Source: Actinoallomurus purpureus (GTDB lineage Bacteria; Actinomycetota; Actinomycetes; Streptosporangiales; Streptosporangiaceae). From it: a stretch of 64,000 bases of DNA. The translations under genes and the position numbers were made by a program. The notes beneath the pieces were generated by a model that did not search any database, was not told the origin of the DNA, and was given only the letters and a program-made list of their open reading frames with translations. Positions within the stretch are counted from its first letter, which is position 1. The number at the start of each line of letters is the position of its first letter. Shown here one piece after another: positions 7,147 to 16,107 of the stretch. The stretch covers positions 124,001 to 188,000 of the forward strand of contig NZ_JAMXMY010000017.1 of assembly GCF_024055795.1 (NCBI RefSeq), written 5' to 3'.

Positions 7147-8688
7147 ATGCGCACACCCTACGACGAGAGACCATGGCTTCGTTTCTATCCGGACGGGGTC
7201 CCCGCCGACGTCGACGTGCCGGACGTGCCGCTCACGCGGCTGCTCGACGCGTCGGCCGATCGCTTCCCCGGCCATCGGGCGCTGGAGTTCCTCGGCCGCT
7301 CGATGACGTACACGCGGCTCCGCGACGCGGTGGACCGGTTCGCGACGGCGCTGGCCGGGCTGGGCGTCGGTAAGGGCGACCGGGTGGCGGTGATCCTGCC
7401 CAACTGCCCGCAGGAGGTCATCGCCTTCTACGCGGTGCTGCGGATCGGCGCGGTGGTGGTACCCACCAATCCGCTGTACACGTCGTCGGAGCTGCGGCAC
7501 CAGCTGGCCGACTCGGGTTCCCGCATAGTGATCGTCTTCGACAAGGCGTACAAGACGGTGCGCGATGCCATGCCCGGAACGGCGGTCGAGCACGTCGTCG
7601 TCACCTCGCTGCCCGACTACCTGCCCTTCGTCAAGCGGGAGTTGCTCAAGCTCCCCCTCGCCAAGGCGCGCCGGCTGACCGCCGAGCTGAGCACCGAGGT
7701 GCCGGCCGACGCCCCCGTCCTGTGGTTCGACGACCTGCTCAAACAGGCGTCCGAACCGCACCCGCAGGCGATGCTCGACCCGTTCCGCGACCTGGCCGTC
7801 CTCCAGTACACCGGCGGCACCACCGGCCGGCCGAAGGGCGCCATGCTCACCCACCGGAACCTCGTCGCGAACGCGGTGCAGACCACGGCGTGGGATCCGG
7901 CGATCCGGCCGGGACGCGACGTCAGCCTGGCCGTGGTGCCGCTCTTCCACGTCTTCGGCCTGACGTTCTGCCTCACCTGCACGATCCTGATCGGCGGAAC
8001 GGTCGTGCTGATCCCCCGTTTCGACCTGGACCTCGTGCTGGACGCCGTCCGCAGGCACAAGCCGACGCTGTTCCCCGGCGTCCCCCCGCTGTTCCAGCAG
8101 CTCGCCGCCGCGCCAGCGGCGAAGAAGGCGGGGGTGGGCTCGATCCGCACCTGCGTCTCGGGGGCGATGCAGCTCGCCCGTACGACGGTCGACGCCTTCA
8201 AGGCGGGGACGGGCGGGCACATCGTGCAGGGCTACGGGATGACCGAGACGTCGCCCGTGGTCATGGCCAATCCCCTCGACGGGAACGCCCGGCACGTGTC
8301 CGTCGGCGCTCCCCTGCCGAGCACCGAGGTACGGATCGTCGACGAGAACGACCCCTTCCGCATCCTTCCGGTCGGGTATCCGGGCGAGTTGCTCGTGCGC
8401 GGCCCGCAGGTCTTCGCCGGGTACTGGAACCAGCCCTCCGAGACCGCGGAGACCCTCTCCCCCGACGGCTGGTTCCGGACGGGCGACATCGCGGTGATGA
8501 GCCCGGACGGTTTCTTCACCCTCATCGACCGCAAACGCGACGTCATCATCGTCGACGGGTTCAACGTCTATCCCTCGGAGGTGGAGGCGGTGCTGCACGC
8601 CCACCCGTCCGTCGAGGAGGCGGCCGTCGTCGGTGTGCCGGACCCGGGCCACGGGGAGGCGGTCGCCGCGTACGTCATCCCGAGGTAG
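7147..8688 (+). CDS. Long-chain fatty acid-CoA ligase, ended early by TAG
   Basis: 513 residues up to TAG 8686-8688. Order of AMP-binding family motifs: YTGGTTGRPKGAML (about 221-234, phosphate loop), GYGMTETSP (about 362), DGWFRTGDIAVMSPDG (A7) and IDRKRDVIIVDGFNVYPSEV (A8 hinge). The same frame continues after the TAG for 52 codons to TGA 8845-8847. That part encodes the rest of the mobile C-terminal domain, including LPRTMLGKVLRR with the A10 lysine (codon 553) needed for adenylation. As written, the protein lacks that lysine. Known family role: ATP-dependent activation of fatty acids to acyl-CoA. A point mutation, readthrough or a sequence error are all possible. It stands alone, after the decayed aminotransferase. 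Confidence 0.85.
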   Translation: MRTPYDERPWLRFYPDGVPADVDVPDVPLTRLLDASADRFPGHRALEFLGRSMTYTRLRDAVDRFATALAGLGVGKGDRVAVILPNCPQEVIAFYAVLRIGAVVVPTNPLYTSSELRHQLADSGSRIVIVFDKAYKTVRDAMPGTAVEHVVVTSLPDYLPFVKRELLKLPLAKARRLTAELSTEVPADAPVLWFDDLLKQASEPHPQAMLDPFRDLAVLQYTGGTTGRPKGAMLTHRNLVANAVQTTAWDPAIRPGRDVSLAVVPLFHVFGLTFCLTCTILIGGTVVLIPRFDLDLVLDAVRRHKPTLFPGVPPLFQQLAAAPAAKKAGVGSIRTCVSGAMQLARTTVDAFKAGTGGHIVQGYGMTETSPVVMANPLDGNARHVSVGAPLPSTEVRIVDENDPFRILPVGYPGELLVRGPQVFAGYWNQPSETAETLSPDGWFRTGDIAVMSPDGFFTLIDRKRDVIIVDGFNVYPSEVEAVLHAHPSVEEAAVVGVPDPGHGEAVAAYVIPR

Positions 8689-8847
8689 CCGAACGCGCCG
8701 AGCCGGGACGAGCTGCGCGCGTACTGCGCGCAGCACCTCGTCGGCTACAAGGTGCCCGCGTTCGTCGAGCTCCGCCCGTCGCTGCCGCGCACCATGCTGG
8801 GCAAGGTCCTGCGCCGGGTCCTCCGGGAGGAGCACGCACCGTCGTGA
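8689..8847 (+). pseudogene. Cut-off C-terminal tail of the CoA ligase
   Basis: This is the in-frame continuation after the amber codon: RDELRAYCAQHLVGYKVPAF then LPRTMLGKVLRRVLREE and TGA. It matches the normal family C-terminus without any frameshift, and codon use stays GC3-rich. So the stop is recent, or the base is wrong. Confidence 0.75.
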
Positions 8848-8880
8848 GCTCGCCTGTCCCCGCCCGGCCCGTACGGCGCC

Positions 8881-8915
8881 CGCCCGGCCTCGTACCGGCA
8901 TCGACGCGCCGGGCG
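8881..8915. terminator. Hairpin between convergent ligase and helicase genes
   Basis: CGCCCGGC (8881-8888) pairs with GCCGGGCG (8908-8915), loop 19 nt. It lies in the 75-nt gap between convergent stops. Confidence 0.4.
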
Positions 8916-8922
8916 GCCCGTG

Positions 8923-11010
8923 TCAGTCCGCGGTGTCGAGCCGGCGCAGCGCCGCCTTGACGGTCGCGGAGTCGAACGTCGTCCAGAACGGCGGCAGCGA
9001 CGACCGCAGGAAGGTGCCGTAGCGCGCGGTCGCCAGCCGCGGGTCCAGGATGGCGACGACGCCGCGGTCGGTCATCGACCGCAGCAGGCGTCCCGCGCCC
9101 TGCGCGAGCAGCAGCGCGGCGTGGGTCGCGGCGACGGCCATGAAGCCGTTCCCGCCGTGCGCGGCGACGGCGCGCTGCCGGGCCGAGGACAGCGGGTCGT
9201 CGGGGCGCGGGAACGGGATGCGGTCGATGACGACCAGCCGCAACGACGGACCGGGCACGTCGACGCCCTGCCAGAGGGACAGCGTGCCGAACAGGCAGGT
9301 CGCCTCGTCGTCGGTGAACTGCTTGATGAGCTGCGACGTGGAGTCGTCCCCCTGGCACAGCAGCGGATGCGTGAGGCGGCCGCGCAGTTCCTCGGCCGCC
9401 TGCTTGGCGGCCCGCATGGAGGAGAACAGGCCGAGCGTGCGGCCCCCGGCGGCCTCGATCAGCTCGGTCAGCTCGGTGAGGTACGCCTCGGGCAGGCCGT
9501 CGCGGCCCGGCTGCGGGAGCTGCCGCGCGATGTACAGGATGCCGGTGCGGGCGTGGTCGAACGGCGAGCCGACGTCCAGCCCCGACCACCGCAGCGGCCG
9601 CTCCGCCGCGTCCTTCTTCGCCGGCTCGTCGCCCTCGGGCGCCGCCGGCGCCTCCGCCACCCCCTCCGGTGCCGCGCCGAGCGGCGGCAGGCCCCACTGC
9701 CGGGCCAGCGGCTCGAACGATCCGCCCAGCGACAGGGTGGCCGAGGTCAGCACGGTCGTACGGCGGCCGAACAGCCGCTCGCGGAGCAGGCCGCCGACGC
9801 CCAGCGGGGCCACCCGGAGCGCGGTGGGCCGCCGGGAGTCCTCGGTGAAGGGACGGTCCAGCCAGACGACGTCGTGCCGGGAGGCCAGATCGGCCTCGAA
9901 CGTCTCCAGGAGCCGCCCGGCCGTGTCGTGGATCTCCTCCAGGGCCGTGAGGGCGGCCCGGGCCGCGCCGAGCCGCTCCGCGTCGTCCTCCGCGGTCTTC
10001 AGCGTGGTGCGCAGGGCGGTCGTGCAGGCGTACGCGGCGTTCCGGACCGACAGGAGGATCACGCCGAGGGCCTGCGGGAGGACGTCCATGCGGCCCGCCG
10101 GGGTGTCGGCCAGGAGGGGCTGCAGCGCCTCGCCGGCCTCCTTGAGCCGGTCGGCGAGGTCCTCCTCGATGAGGCGGCCGCAGCGCCGCGCGGCGAACTC
10201 CACGGCCGACACGGACAGCTCCGCGGTCGCCACGGACGTCACCCGGTCCACGAGCTCGTGCGCCTCATCGATGATCACGACGTCGTGCTCGGGCAGGACC
10301 TGGAACTCCTCGAGCGCGTCGATGGCCAGCAGGGCGTGGTTGGTGACGACGACGTCGGCCTCTCCCGACTTGTCGCGGGCACGCTCGGCGAAGCACTCGG
10401 TGCCGAAGGGGCAGCGCTGTGCCCCCAGGCACTCACGGGCGCTCACCGCGACCTGGCGCCAGGCCTGCTCGGGCACCCCCGGGACGAGCTCGTCCCGGTC
10501 GCCGGTCTCCGTCGTCTCGGCCCACTCGTGGATGCGCTGCACCTGCCGGCCGGTGGCGGAGACGGACTGGGCGTCGAAGAGGATCTCGTCGGGGTCGTCG
10601 GGCTCGTCCACCTGCATCCGGTGCAGGCACAGGTAGTTGCGCCGCCCCTTGAGGATCGCGAACACCGGCGCGCGGCCGAGCAGCGGTGTCAGCGACTCGG
10701 CGAGACGCGGCAGGTCGCGCTCGATGAGCTGGCGCTGCAGTGCGATCGTCGCGGTGGAGACGACGACACAGGCGTTTTCGGCGACGGCGTGGCGGACGGC
10801 GGGGACGAGGTAGGCCAGGGACTTTCCGGTGCCGGTGCCCGCCTGAACGGCGAGGTGCTCCCCCGACTCGATCGTGTGGGCGACCGCTTCGGCCATCTTG
10901 ACCTGGCCGGGCCGTTCGGCGCCGCCGACCCCGCCGACCGCGGCGGCGAGAAGGGGCCCGACGTCGGGAACGTCGGTCTTTTCAGAGGAGTCGAGGAGGT
11001 CGTCGGCCAC
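8923..11010 (-). CDS. dinG: DinG/XPD-like ATP-dependent DNA helicase, Fe-S type
   Basis: 695 residues from GTG 11010 (VADDLLDSSEKTDVPDVGPL); the frame is open further up but without family features. Walker A AGTGTGKSLAY at about 57-67, STATIALQRQL (motif Ia), four cysteines in NYLCLHRM and ECLGAQRCPFGTECF (the Fe-S cluster site of the family), VIIDEAHELVD as motif II, and C-terminal TLSLWQGVDVPG and QGAGRLLRS (motifs V and VI). Such helicases unwind DNA 5'-3' and clear R-loops or structured DNA. An aminotransferase gene ends 101 nt upstream on the same strand; no functional tie is evident. Confidence 0.88.
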   Translation of the reverse strand: MADDLLDSSEKTDVPDVGPLLAAAVGGVGGAERPGQVKMAEAVAHTIESGEHLAVQAGTGTGKSLAYLVPAVRHAVAENACVVVSTATIALQRQLIERDLPRLAESLTPLLGRAPVFAILKGRRNYLCLHRMQVDEPDDPDEILFDAQSVSATGRQVQRIHEWAETTETGDRDELVPGVPEQAWRQVAVSARECLGAQRCPFGTECFAERARDKSGEADVVVTNHALLAIDALEEFQVLPEHDVVIIDEAHELVDRVTSVATAELSVSAVEFAARRCGRLIEEDLADRLKEAGEALQPLLADTPAGRMDVLPQALGVILLSVRNAAYACTTALRTTLKTAEDDAERLGAARAALTALEEIHDTAGRLLETFEADLASRHDVVWLDRPFTEDSRRPTALRVAPLGVGGLLRERLFGRRTTVLTSATLSLGGSFEPLARQWGLPPLGAAPEGVAEAPAAPEGDEPAKKDAAERPLRWSGLDVGSPFDHARTGILYIARQLPQPGRDGLPEAYLTELTELIEAAGGRTLGLFSSMRAAKQAAEELRGRLTHPLLCQGDDSTSQLIKQFTDDEATCLFGTLSLWQGVDVPGPSLRLVVIDRIPFPRPDDPLSSARQRAVAAHGGNGFMAVAATHAALLLAQGAGRLLRSMTDRGVVAILDPRLATARYGTFLRSSLPPFWTTFDSATVKAALRRLDTAD

Positions 11011-11111
11011 CCGGTCAACGCTACCGGGCGGCCCGGACCGTTCGCCGCCACAGCCACGCTTTCCCCCGAGTGTGCCCGGACGGCCCGCGGTGCGGCCGCG
11101 GGCGCGGGCGA

Positions 11112-12323
11112 TCAGGCGCGGCGGGCGGCCAGGAACTCCCCCAGCCTGCCGATCGCCTCTTCTAGGTCGTCGGCGTGCTGCAGCGTGACGATCCGCAGGT
11201 GGTCGGTCGACGGCCAGTTGAAACCGGTGCCCTGCACGACGAGGATCTGCCGGCTCTCCAGCAGGTCCAGCACGAAGCGCTGGTCGTCGTCGATGGGATA
11301 GACCTCCGGGTCCAGGCGCGGGAAGACGTACAGCGCGCCGGACGGCTTCGCGCAGCTGACGCCCGGGATCTCGTTGAGGAGCCGCCAGGCGCGGTCGCGC
11401 TGCTCGCGCAGCCGGCCGCCCGGCAGGACGAGGTCGTTGATGCTCTGGTGGCCTCCGAGCGCGGCCTGGATGGCGTGCTGGCCCGGCACATTGGGGCACA
11501 GCCGCATGTTGGCCAGCATGTCCAGGCCCTCGATGTAGGACTCCGCGTGCTCCTTCGGCCCGGAGACGACCATCCAGCCGGACCGGAAGCCGCAGACGCG
11601 GTACGCCTTGGACAGGCCGGAGAAGGTGAGGGACAGCACGTCCGGGGCGAGCGGCGCGATCGAGACGTGCTCGGCGCCGTCGTACAGGATCCGATCGTAG
11701 ATCTCGTCGGCGAGGATCAGCAGCCCCCGCCGCCGGGCCAGCTCGGCCACGCCCTGGAGGAGCTCACGGGAGTACACGGCGCCGGTCGGGTTGTTCGGAT
11801 TGATGATCACGATGGCCTTGGTGGCCGGGGTGATCTTCGCCTCGATGTCCGCGAGGTCGGGCATCCAGCCCTGGGTCTCGTCGCAGAGGTAGTGCACCGG
11901 CGTGCCGCCGCCGAGGGACACCGCCGCCGTCCACAGCGGGTAGTCCGGGGCCGGGATCAGCACCTCGTCCCCGTTGTTGAGCAGCGCCTGCAGGGCCATG
12001 ACGATCAGCTCCGACACGCCGTTGCCGAGGTAGACGTCCTCGACGCCGACCCCGGGGAAGCCCCGCTGCTCGTAGTGCTGCACCACCGCCCGGCGGGCGG
12101 ACAGGATGCCCTTGGAATCGCTGTAACCGTGGGCCACCGGCAGGTTGCGGATGACGTCCTGGAGGATCTCGTCCGGGGCCTCGAAGCCGAACGTCGCGGG
12201 GTTGCCGATGTGCAGCTTGAGGATCTGGTGTCCCTCGGCCTCCAGCTGCATGGCCCGCTTCAGGACCGGGCCCCGGATGTCGTAGAGGACGTTGGCGAGC
12301 TTGTCCGACTGGCTGACCTGCAT
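11112..12323 (-). CDS. AlaA-type PLP-dependent aminotransferase
   Basis: 403 residues, the usual length of fold-type I class-I aminotransferases. The start MQVSQSDKLANVLYDIRGPV matches AlaA-like alanine transaminases. Visible sites: NGVSELIVMALQALL, IIINPNNPTGAVYSRELL (Asn for PLP), LADEIYDRILYDG (Asp and Tyr for the cofactor), LTFSGLSKAYRVCGFRSGW with the Schiff-base Lys239, and LRIVTLQHADDL with the carboxylate-binding Arg near the end. Expected reaction: alanine and 2-oxoglutarate to pyruvate and glutamate; close relatives accept other amino acids. The first gene of its strand run, it may be read on into the helicase gene. Confidence 0.9.
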   Translation of the reverse strand: MQVSQSDKLANVLYDIRGPVLKRAMQLEAEGHQILKLHIGNPATFGFEAPDEILQDVIRNLPVAHGYSDSKGILSARRAVVQHYEQRGFPGVGVEDVYLGNGVSELIVMALQALLNNGDEVLIPAPDYPLWTAAVSLGGGTPVHYLCDETQGWMPDLADIEAKITPATKAIVIINPNNPTGAVYSRELLQGVAELARRRGLLILADEIYDRILYDGAEHVSIAPLAPDVLSLTFSGLSKAYRVCGFRSGWMVVSGPKEHAESYIEGLDMLANMRLCPNVPGQHAIQAALGGHQSINDLVLPGGRLREQRDRAWRLLNEIPGVSCAKPSGALYVFPRLDPEVYPIDDDQRFVLDLLESRQILVVQGTGFNWPSTDHLRIVTLQHADDLEEAIGRLGEFLAARRA

Positions 12324-12475
12324 GGAGATACCCTAACGGGCGAACCCAAGCCCGTCGCGAGGATTACCGGGCCACCGCCGGACAGGCACCCGGACGGGGG
12401 TTTGAGGCGAGAGCCGACGGCGTCCGGCGCTCCAGGACGCCCATAGCCAGTGGTACAACCTCGGCATTGGGGAGG

Positions 12476-13369
12476 TCACGAGCAGTCAGAGTGGTAGGCA
12501 TAGGGCAAGCCCGGGCACTGTGGGCACACGAAGAGATAAATGCCTCCCATGTCGCCAAGCATCACCCCTGGCGCGCGCTGGATCCGCCGACGCTCTTCGT
12601 AGGGGAGGTCCAGCACGGTACCCGAGGCGGGAGCGTCCTCTATGGGCAACCATGCCTTCCACGACTCTCCGTCGAACTCCGCGCTCTTCACCGTGAGCAG
12701 ATGGTCCATGCGCCGGCCGCAACGTGTGCAGCTTGGCCAGAACGGCTCCTGGGTCCAGCTCGGGTATCCGCCGACCTTGATGCCAGGCGCTACCGACAGG
12801 TGGGCCCAGTACGACCACTCAGTGCCGTCCTCCAACTCCTCGAAGCGTTCCTCCAACTCATCGGCGAGCTCCTCCGGGAGGTCCCAGTTGGGGTACTCAA
12901 CGACCCGTTCCGGGTGCAGCACACACGGATCCGGGAGGTACTCCTCGCGGGCGCCTTCAGGCCGCGGCGGTGCGCTGAGCACCGGGCCGCGCATAGAGCC
13001 GTCCTGCCAGAACAGCTCTGGCCGGGGAACATAGCCGGCCTCGTGGTCGAAGGGACACCACAGGAGTTGCAAGACGTCCTTGCCCGCAGGAAAGGGCAGT
13101 TCGGGGACATCGGCGGCGAACAACTGGAGCACCGGCACCAGAGGCTGCGGACCCGCATGAGGAGGGGCGTAGCCGGTAGGCGGGTGATCGTCACCGCAGT
13201 AGGGCCAGGGCTGAGACCGCGGCCATAGCATCGGCCCGCCGACCGAACTATCCCGAACCCCTGGCGCCCCGCCCCGCGGATGGAGCCGGACGGCATCACG
13301 GTGAAGGGCTACGACCTCAGGAAACAGAGCCTCCACCCCGACAGGGCGCGGCGGGGTGGTACGAACCAT
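12476..13369 (-). CDS. DUF1963-like (YwqG-type) protein
   Basis: 297 residues from ATG 13369, which has AGGAG 9 nt before it; an upstream TTG would add three residues. Family signs: VGGPMLWPRSQPWPYC near residue 45, PLVPVLQLFAADVPELPFP in the first third, IKVGGYPSWTQEPFWPSCTR and MDHLLTVKSAEFDGESWKAW in the last third. Six or more cysteines near the start and end (PYCGDD, SCTRCGRR, FVCPQCPG) look like possible metal pairs. The function of the family is unknown. The gene is divergent from a TetR gene with a palindrome-rich 130-bp gap. Confidence 0.8.
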   Translation of the reverse strand: MVRTTPPRPVGVEALFPEVVALHRDAVRLHPRGGAPGVRDSSVGGPMLWPRSQPWPYCGDDHPPTGYAPPHAGPQPLVPVLQLFAADVPELPFPAGKDVLQLLWCPFDHEAGYVPRPELFWQDGSMRGPVLSAPPRPEGAREEYLPDPCVLHPERVVEYPNWDLPEELADELEERFEELEDGTEWSYWAHLSVAPGIKVGGYPSWTQEPFWPSCTRCGRRMDHLLTVKSAEFDGESWKAWLPIEDAPASGTVLDLPYEERRRIQRAPGVMLGDMGGIYLFVCPQCPGLPYAYHSDCS

Positions 13370-13453
13370 TGCAGACAACTCCTGGGGCCGAGATCCATGA
13401 GAACCATCTCACCTAATCAGATGGACATCCCGTCCAATAGTGTGACCGGCGCA

Positions 13454-13483
13454 ACAAACAAGCAGGCTTGATTGCATGTTTGT
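13454..13483. promoter_or_regulatory. Nested palindromes upstream of TetR gene
   Basis: CAAGC-AG-GCTTG (13459-13470) is a perfect palindrome. ACAAACA (13454-13460) and TGTTTGT (13477-13483) form outer arms around it. TetR regulators often bind such sites over their own promoter; the site also faces the divergent DUF1963 gene. Confidence 0.5.
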
Positions 13484-13502
13484 CGCCGTCTACCGTCGAG
13501 GC

Positions 13503-14147
13503 ATGCCAGTGACCAGCCGCCGACGTCACAGCCGGGTCCCACGCCGTGCTCCCCGCACCCAGGAGGAGCGGCGAGCGGAAACGCAGGCCCGCCTGCTCGA
13601 CGCGACCGTGGAGTGCCTGGCCGAGCTCGGCTGGTCGAGCACCTCGACGACCGAGGTGGCCCGCCGCGCCGGTGTCTCCCGCGGCGCGCAGCAGCACCAC
13701 TACCCCACGAAGATGCTGCTGGTAGCGGCCGCGCTCGAACACCTCCTGGAGCGGCAGCGGCTCGCCTTCGAGCGGGCGTTCGCCGCGTCGCCGCTGGAGC
13801 GCCGCAACGTCGAGGGCGCCCTCGACCTGCTGTGGGAGACGTTCCGCCAGGCGCCCGCGCTGGCCCTCATGGAGCTGGCGATGGCCGCCCGCACCGACGA
13901 GACGCTGCGCGAGCTGAGCATCGGCATCAACGAGCGGATCATCCAGGTCATCCTCGAGGAGTTCCAGCGGCTCTTCCCCGAGTCGGTGGACGAGGAGACC
14001 GCGGGGACGCTCATCCGGACCGTGTTCGCCATGTTCGTCGGGCTGACGTTGCAGAACTCCCTCGACGACGACGCCCACGGCCACCAGGCGGCGGTGCTCA
14101 CCCAGATCAAGGGCCTGGCCCGCCTGCTCATCCCGGATCCTGTCTAA
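13503..14147 (+). CDS. TetR/AcrR-family transcriptional regulator
   Basis: About 214 residues from ATG 13503; ATG 13476 is an alternative, but it lies inside a palindrome that is more likely promoter. The TetR_N domain is plain: ETQARLLDATVECLAELGWS, then TTEVARRAGVSRGAQQHHYP and KMLLVAAALEHLL (about 25-85). The C-terminal part (ELAMAARTDETLRELSIGIN) resembles TetR_C groups near lipid or diiron-oxygenase genes. It starts a three-gene plus-strand set (9 nt to the AurF-like gene), so it probably regulates that set and itself. Confidence 0.88.
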   Translation: MPVTSRRRHSRVPRRAPRTQEERRAETQARLLDATVECLAELGWSSTSTTEVARRAGVSRGAQQHHYPTKMLLVAAALEHLLERQRLAFERAFAASPLERRNVEGALDLLWETFRQAPALALMELAMAARTDETLRELSIGINERIIQVILEEFQRLFPESVDEETAGTLIRTVFAMFVGLTLQNSLDDDAHGHQAAVLTQIKGLARLLIPDPV

Positions 14148-14156
14148 GGGAGAGTC

Positions 14157-15152
14157 ATGTCCAATCCCCCGAGCAAGACACTGGACGAGGAGATCCGCGC
14201 GACGGTCGAGGACCGCAGGTCCTACACCGGCGTGATCGAGCGCCTGTCCAAGGCGTCGGTCGACAAGCACTGGGACGCCTACGCCGACATCCCCTGGGCG
14301 GACCCGGACTTCGCGGTCGACCCGGACGATCCCCGCTGGATCCTGCCGCCCGTCGACCCGCTCGGCCGGACGGAGTGGTACCGCTCGCAGCCTCCGGGCG
14401 TCCAGTCCCGCATCGGCCTGTGGCGGGTCGCCACGACGATGAAGATCGGCCTGCAGTTCGAGAACCTGCTCAAGCGCGGCCTCCTCGGCTACGCGTACAA
14501 GCTTCCGAACGGCTCTCCGGAGTTCCGCTACGTCCTGCACGAGACGAGCGAGGAGTGCCAGCACGCGATGATGTTCCAGGAGTTCGTCAACCGGACGAAC
14601 ATGCCGATCAGAGGCATGCCCAAGGCCCTGGACGCCCTCTCGCAGATCGCCCCGCACATCCCCCGGATCTCCACCGAGCTGTTCTTCGTCTTCGTGCTCG
14701 GCGGCGAGGACCCGATCGACTACGTCCAGCGGAACACGATCAAGAGCGACCACGGTCTCCACCCGCTGCAGGAGACCATCATGCGGATCCACATCGCCGA
14801 GGAGGCGCGGCACATCTCCTTCGCCCGCCACTACCTCCGGCACCGCGTGCCCCGGCTCCCCGCCGCCCGCCGGCGGGGGCTCGGGGTGGCCGCACCGCTG
14901 ATCCTGGGCGTGATGGCGCGGATCATGCTCACTCCCCCTGGCCCGATGGTGAAGTACTTCGGCATCCCCAAAGAGGTGATCCGCGAGGCGTACCGGACGG
15001 ACGCCTGGGACGCGGAGCTGAGGAACAGCGTCGCCAAGATCCGTGACCTCGCCGCCGAACTCGGCATGATCGACGGCGTCAGCAAGCGGGTCTGGAAGGC
15101 CGTCGGCCTCTGGGACACCCCGAAGCCGCGCCGCGCCCGTGCCGCCCGTTGA
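14157..15152 (+). CDS. AurF-like diiron oxygenase
   Basis: 331 residues. Two ligand-type helices are visible: HETSEECQHAMMFQEFVN (about 125-142) and RIHIAEEARHISFARHYLR (about 203-221), each with the EExxH pattern of ferritin-like diiron enzymes; the pattern and length fit the AurF (p-aminobenzoate N-oxygenase) family in actinobacteria. AurF oxidises arylamines to nitro groups, while many genomic relatives have unknown substrates. Here it is set between TetR and SDR genes, with 9 nt and 22 nt gaps, which looks like a lipid or aromatic modification unit rather than an antibiotic cluster. The substrate is not known. Confidence 0.83.
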   Translation: MSNPPSKTLDEEIRATVEDRRSYTGVIERLSKASVDKHWDAYADIPWADPDFAVDPDDPRWILPPVDPLGRTEWYRSQPPGVQSRIGLWRVATTMKIGLQFENLLKRGLLGYAYKLPNGSPEFRYVLHETSEECQHAMMFQEFVNRTNMPIRGMPKALDALSQIAPHIPRISTELFFVFVLGGEDPIDYVQRNTIKSDHGLHPLQETIMRIHIAEEARHISFARHYLRHRVPRLPAARRRGLGVAAPLILGVMARIMLTPPGPMVKYFGIPKEVIREAYRTDAWDAELRNSVAKIRDLAAELGMIDGVSKRVWKAVGLWDTPKPRRARAAR

Positions 15153-15174
15153 GACCCACACGAGGAGTCACCGC

Positions 15175-15993
15175 ATGACCTCCCGGATCGCCATCGTCAC
15201 CGGCGGAGCCTCCGGCATCGGCCGCGCCATCGCGACCGCGCTCGCGGCGCGCGGTGACACCGTGACCGTCGCCGACATCGACGCCGAGGGCGCGAAGAAG
15301 GTCGCGGACCGGCTGTCCGCGCACGCGAAGGTCACCGCCGCCACCCTCGACGTGACGGACGCCAGCGCGGTCGCCGCGCTGTACCGGTCGGTCCGGGAGG
15401 AGCACGGCCGCCTGGACCTGGTGTTCAACAACGCCGGCATCGCGGTCGGCGGGCTGGCCGAGGAGCTCACCCTCGACCACTGGAACCGCACCATCGACGT
15501 CAACCTGCGGGGCGTCGTCCACGGCGTGCACGCGGCGTACCCGATCATGCTGGAGCAGGGGCACGGGCACATCGTGAACACCGCGTCGATGGCCGGCCTG
15601 GTGCCCGCGCCGCTGATGCTGCCCTACACCGCCACCAAGCACGCGGTCGTCGGGATGAGCCTGGCGCTGCGCGCCGAGGCGGCGAGCCGGGGCGTACGGG
15701 TCAGCGCGATCTGCCCGGGCTTCGTCGACACACCCCTGCTCGACAACGCCAATCCGGACCTGCCGGCGACCGAGACGGGGAAGAACGCCCGGCGGGCGGC
15801 CCAGCGGGTGCAGCGCAGGCTCTACCCCGCCCCGGCGCTGGCCCGTGACGTGCTGCGGGGCGTCGACCGGAACGACGCGCTCATCATCGCTCCGGCGTCC
15901 TCTCGCGCGGCGTGGCTGGCCGCACGGCTGTGGCCACGAGGCGCGGTGCGCGTCGCCGGCCTCAGCGTACGGCGCATGCGGCCCGGCCGCTGA
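15175..15993 (+). CDS. Short-chain dehydrogenase/reductase (SDR)
   Basis: 272 residues from ATG 15175, with AGGAG 7 nt upstream. Cofactor loop TGGASGIGRA (about 9-18), acidic VADID at the end of the second strand (favours NAD(H)), FNNAGIAVGG, catalytic Ser in NTASMAGL and YTATKHAVVG (Tyr-x-x-x-Lys), then CPGFVDTPL. The C-terminal tail is longer and basic (AARLWPRGAVRVAGLSVRRM), as in membrane-near SDRs. It follows the AurF-like gene by 22 nt, so the pair may act on one alcohol, ketone or fatty substrate under the TetR regulator. Confidence 0.9.
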   Translation: MTSRIAIVTGGASGIGRAIATALAARGDTVTVADIDAEGAKKVADRLSAHAKVTAATLDVTDASAVAALYRSVREEHGRLDLVFNNAGIAVGGLAEELTLDHWNRTIDVNLRGVVHGVHAAYPIMLEQGHGHIVNTASMAGLVPAPLMLPYTATKHAVVGMSLALRAEAASRGVRVSAICPGFVDTPLLDNANPDLPATETGKNARRAAQRVQRRLYPAPALARDVLRGVDRNDALIIAPASSRAAWLAARLWPRGAVRVAGLSVRRMRPGR

Positions 15994-16107
15994 CGCGTGC
16001 GGATGCCCGGGATGCCTCCGTGCTCCTGCCCCGGGAGCTCCCCGGGAGACCGCTCCGTGCTCCTTCCCCCCGGGGGCTCCCGGCCGATCCGGCGTACGGG
16101 AGGCCGC

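Noticed and set aside
8919-11301. 793-codon plus-strand open frame
   Set aside because: It is the antisense shadow of the helicase gene; the minus strand has all helicase motifs and the plus frame shows no family, only Arg/Gly/Gln-rich text.
13476-15993. A natural-product (nitro compound) gene cluster because of the AurF-like gene
   Set aside because: No PKS, NRPS, or other tailoring or resistance genes lie near; the set is only three genes.
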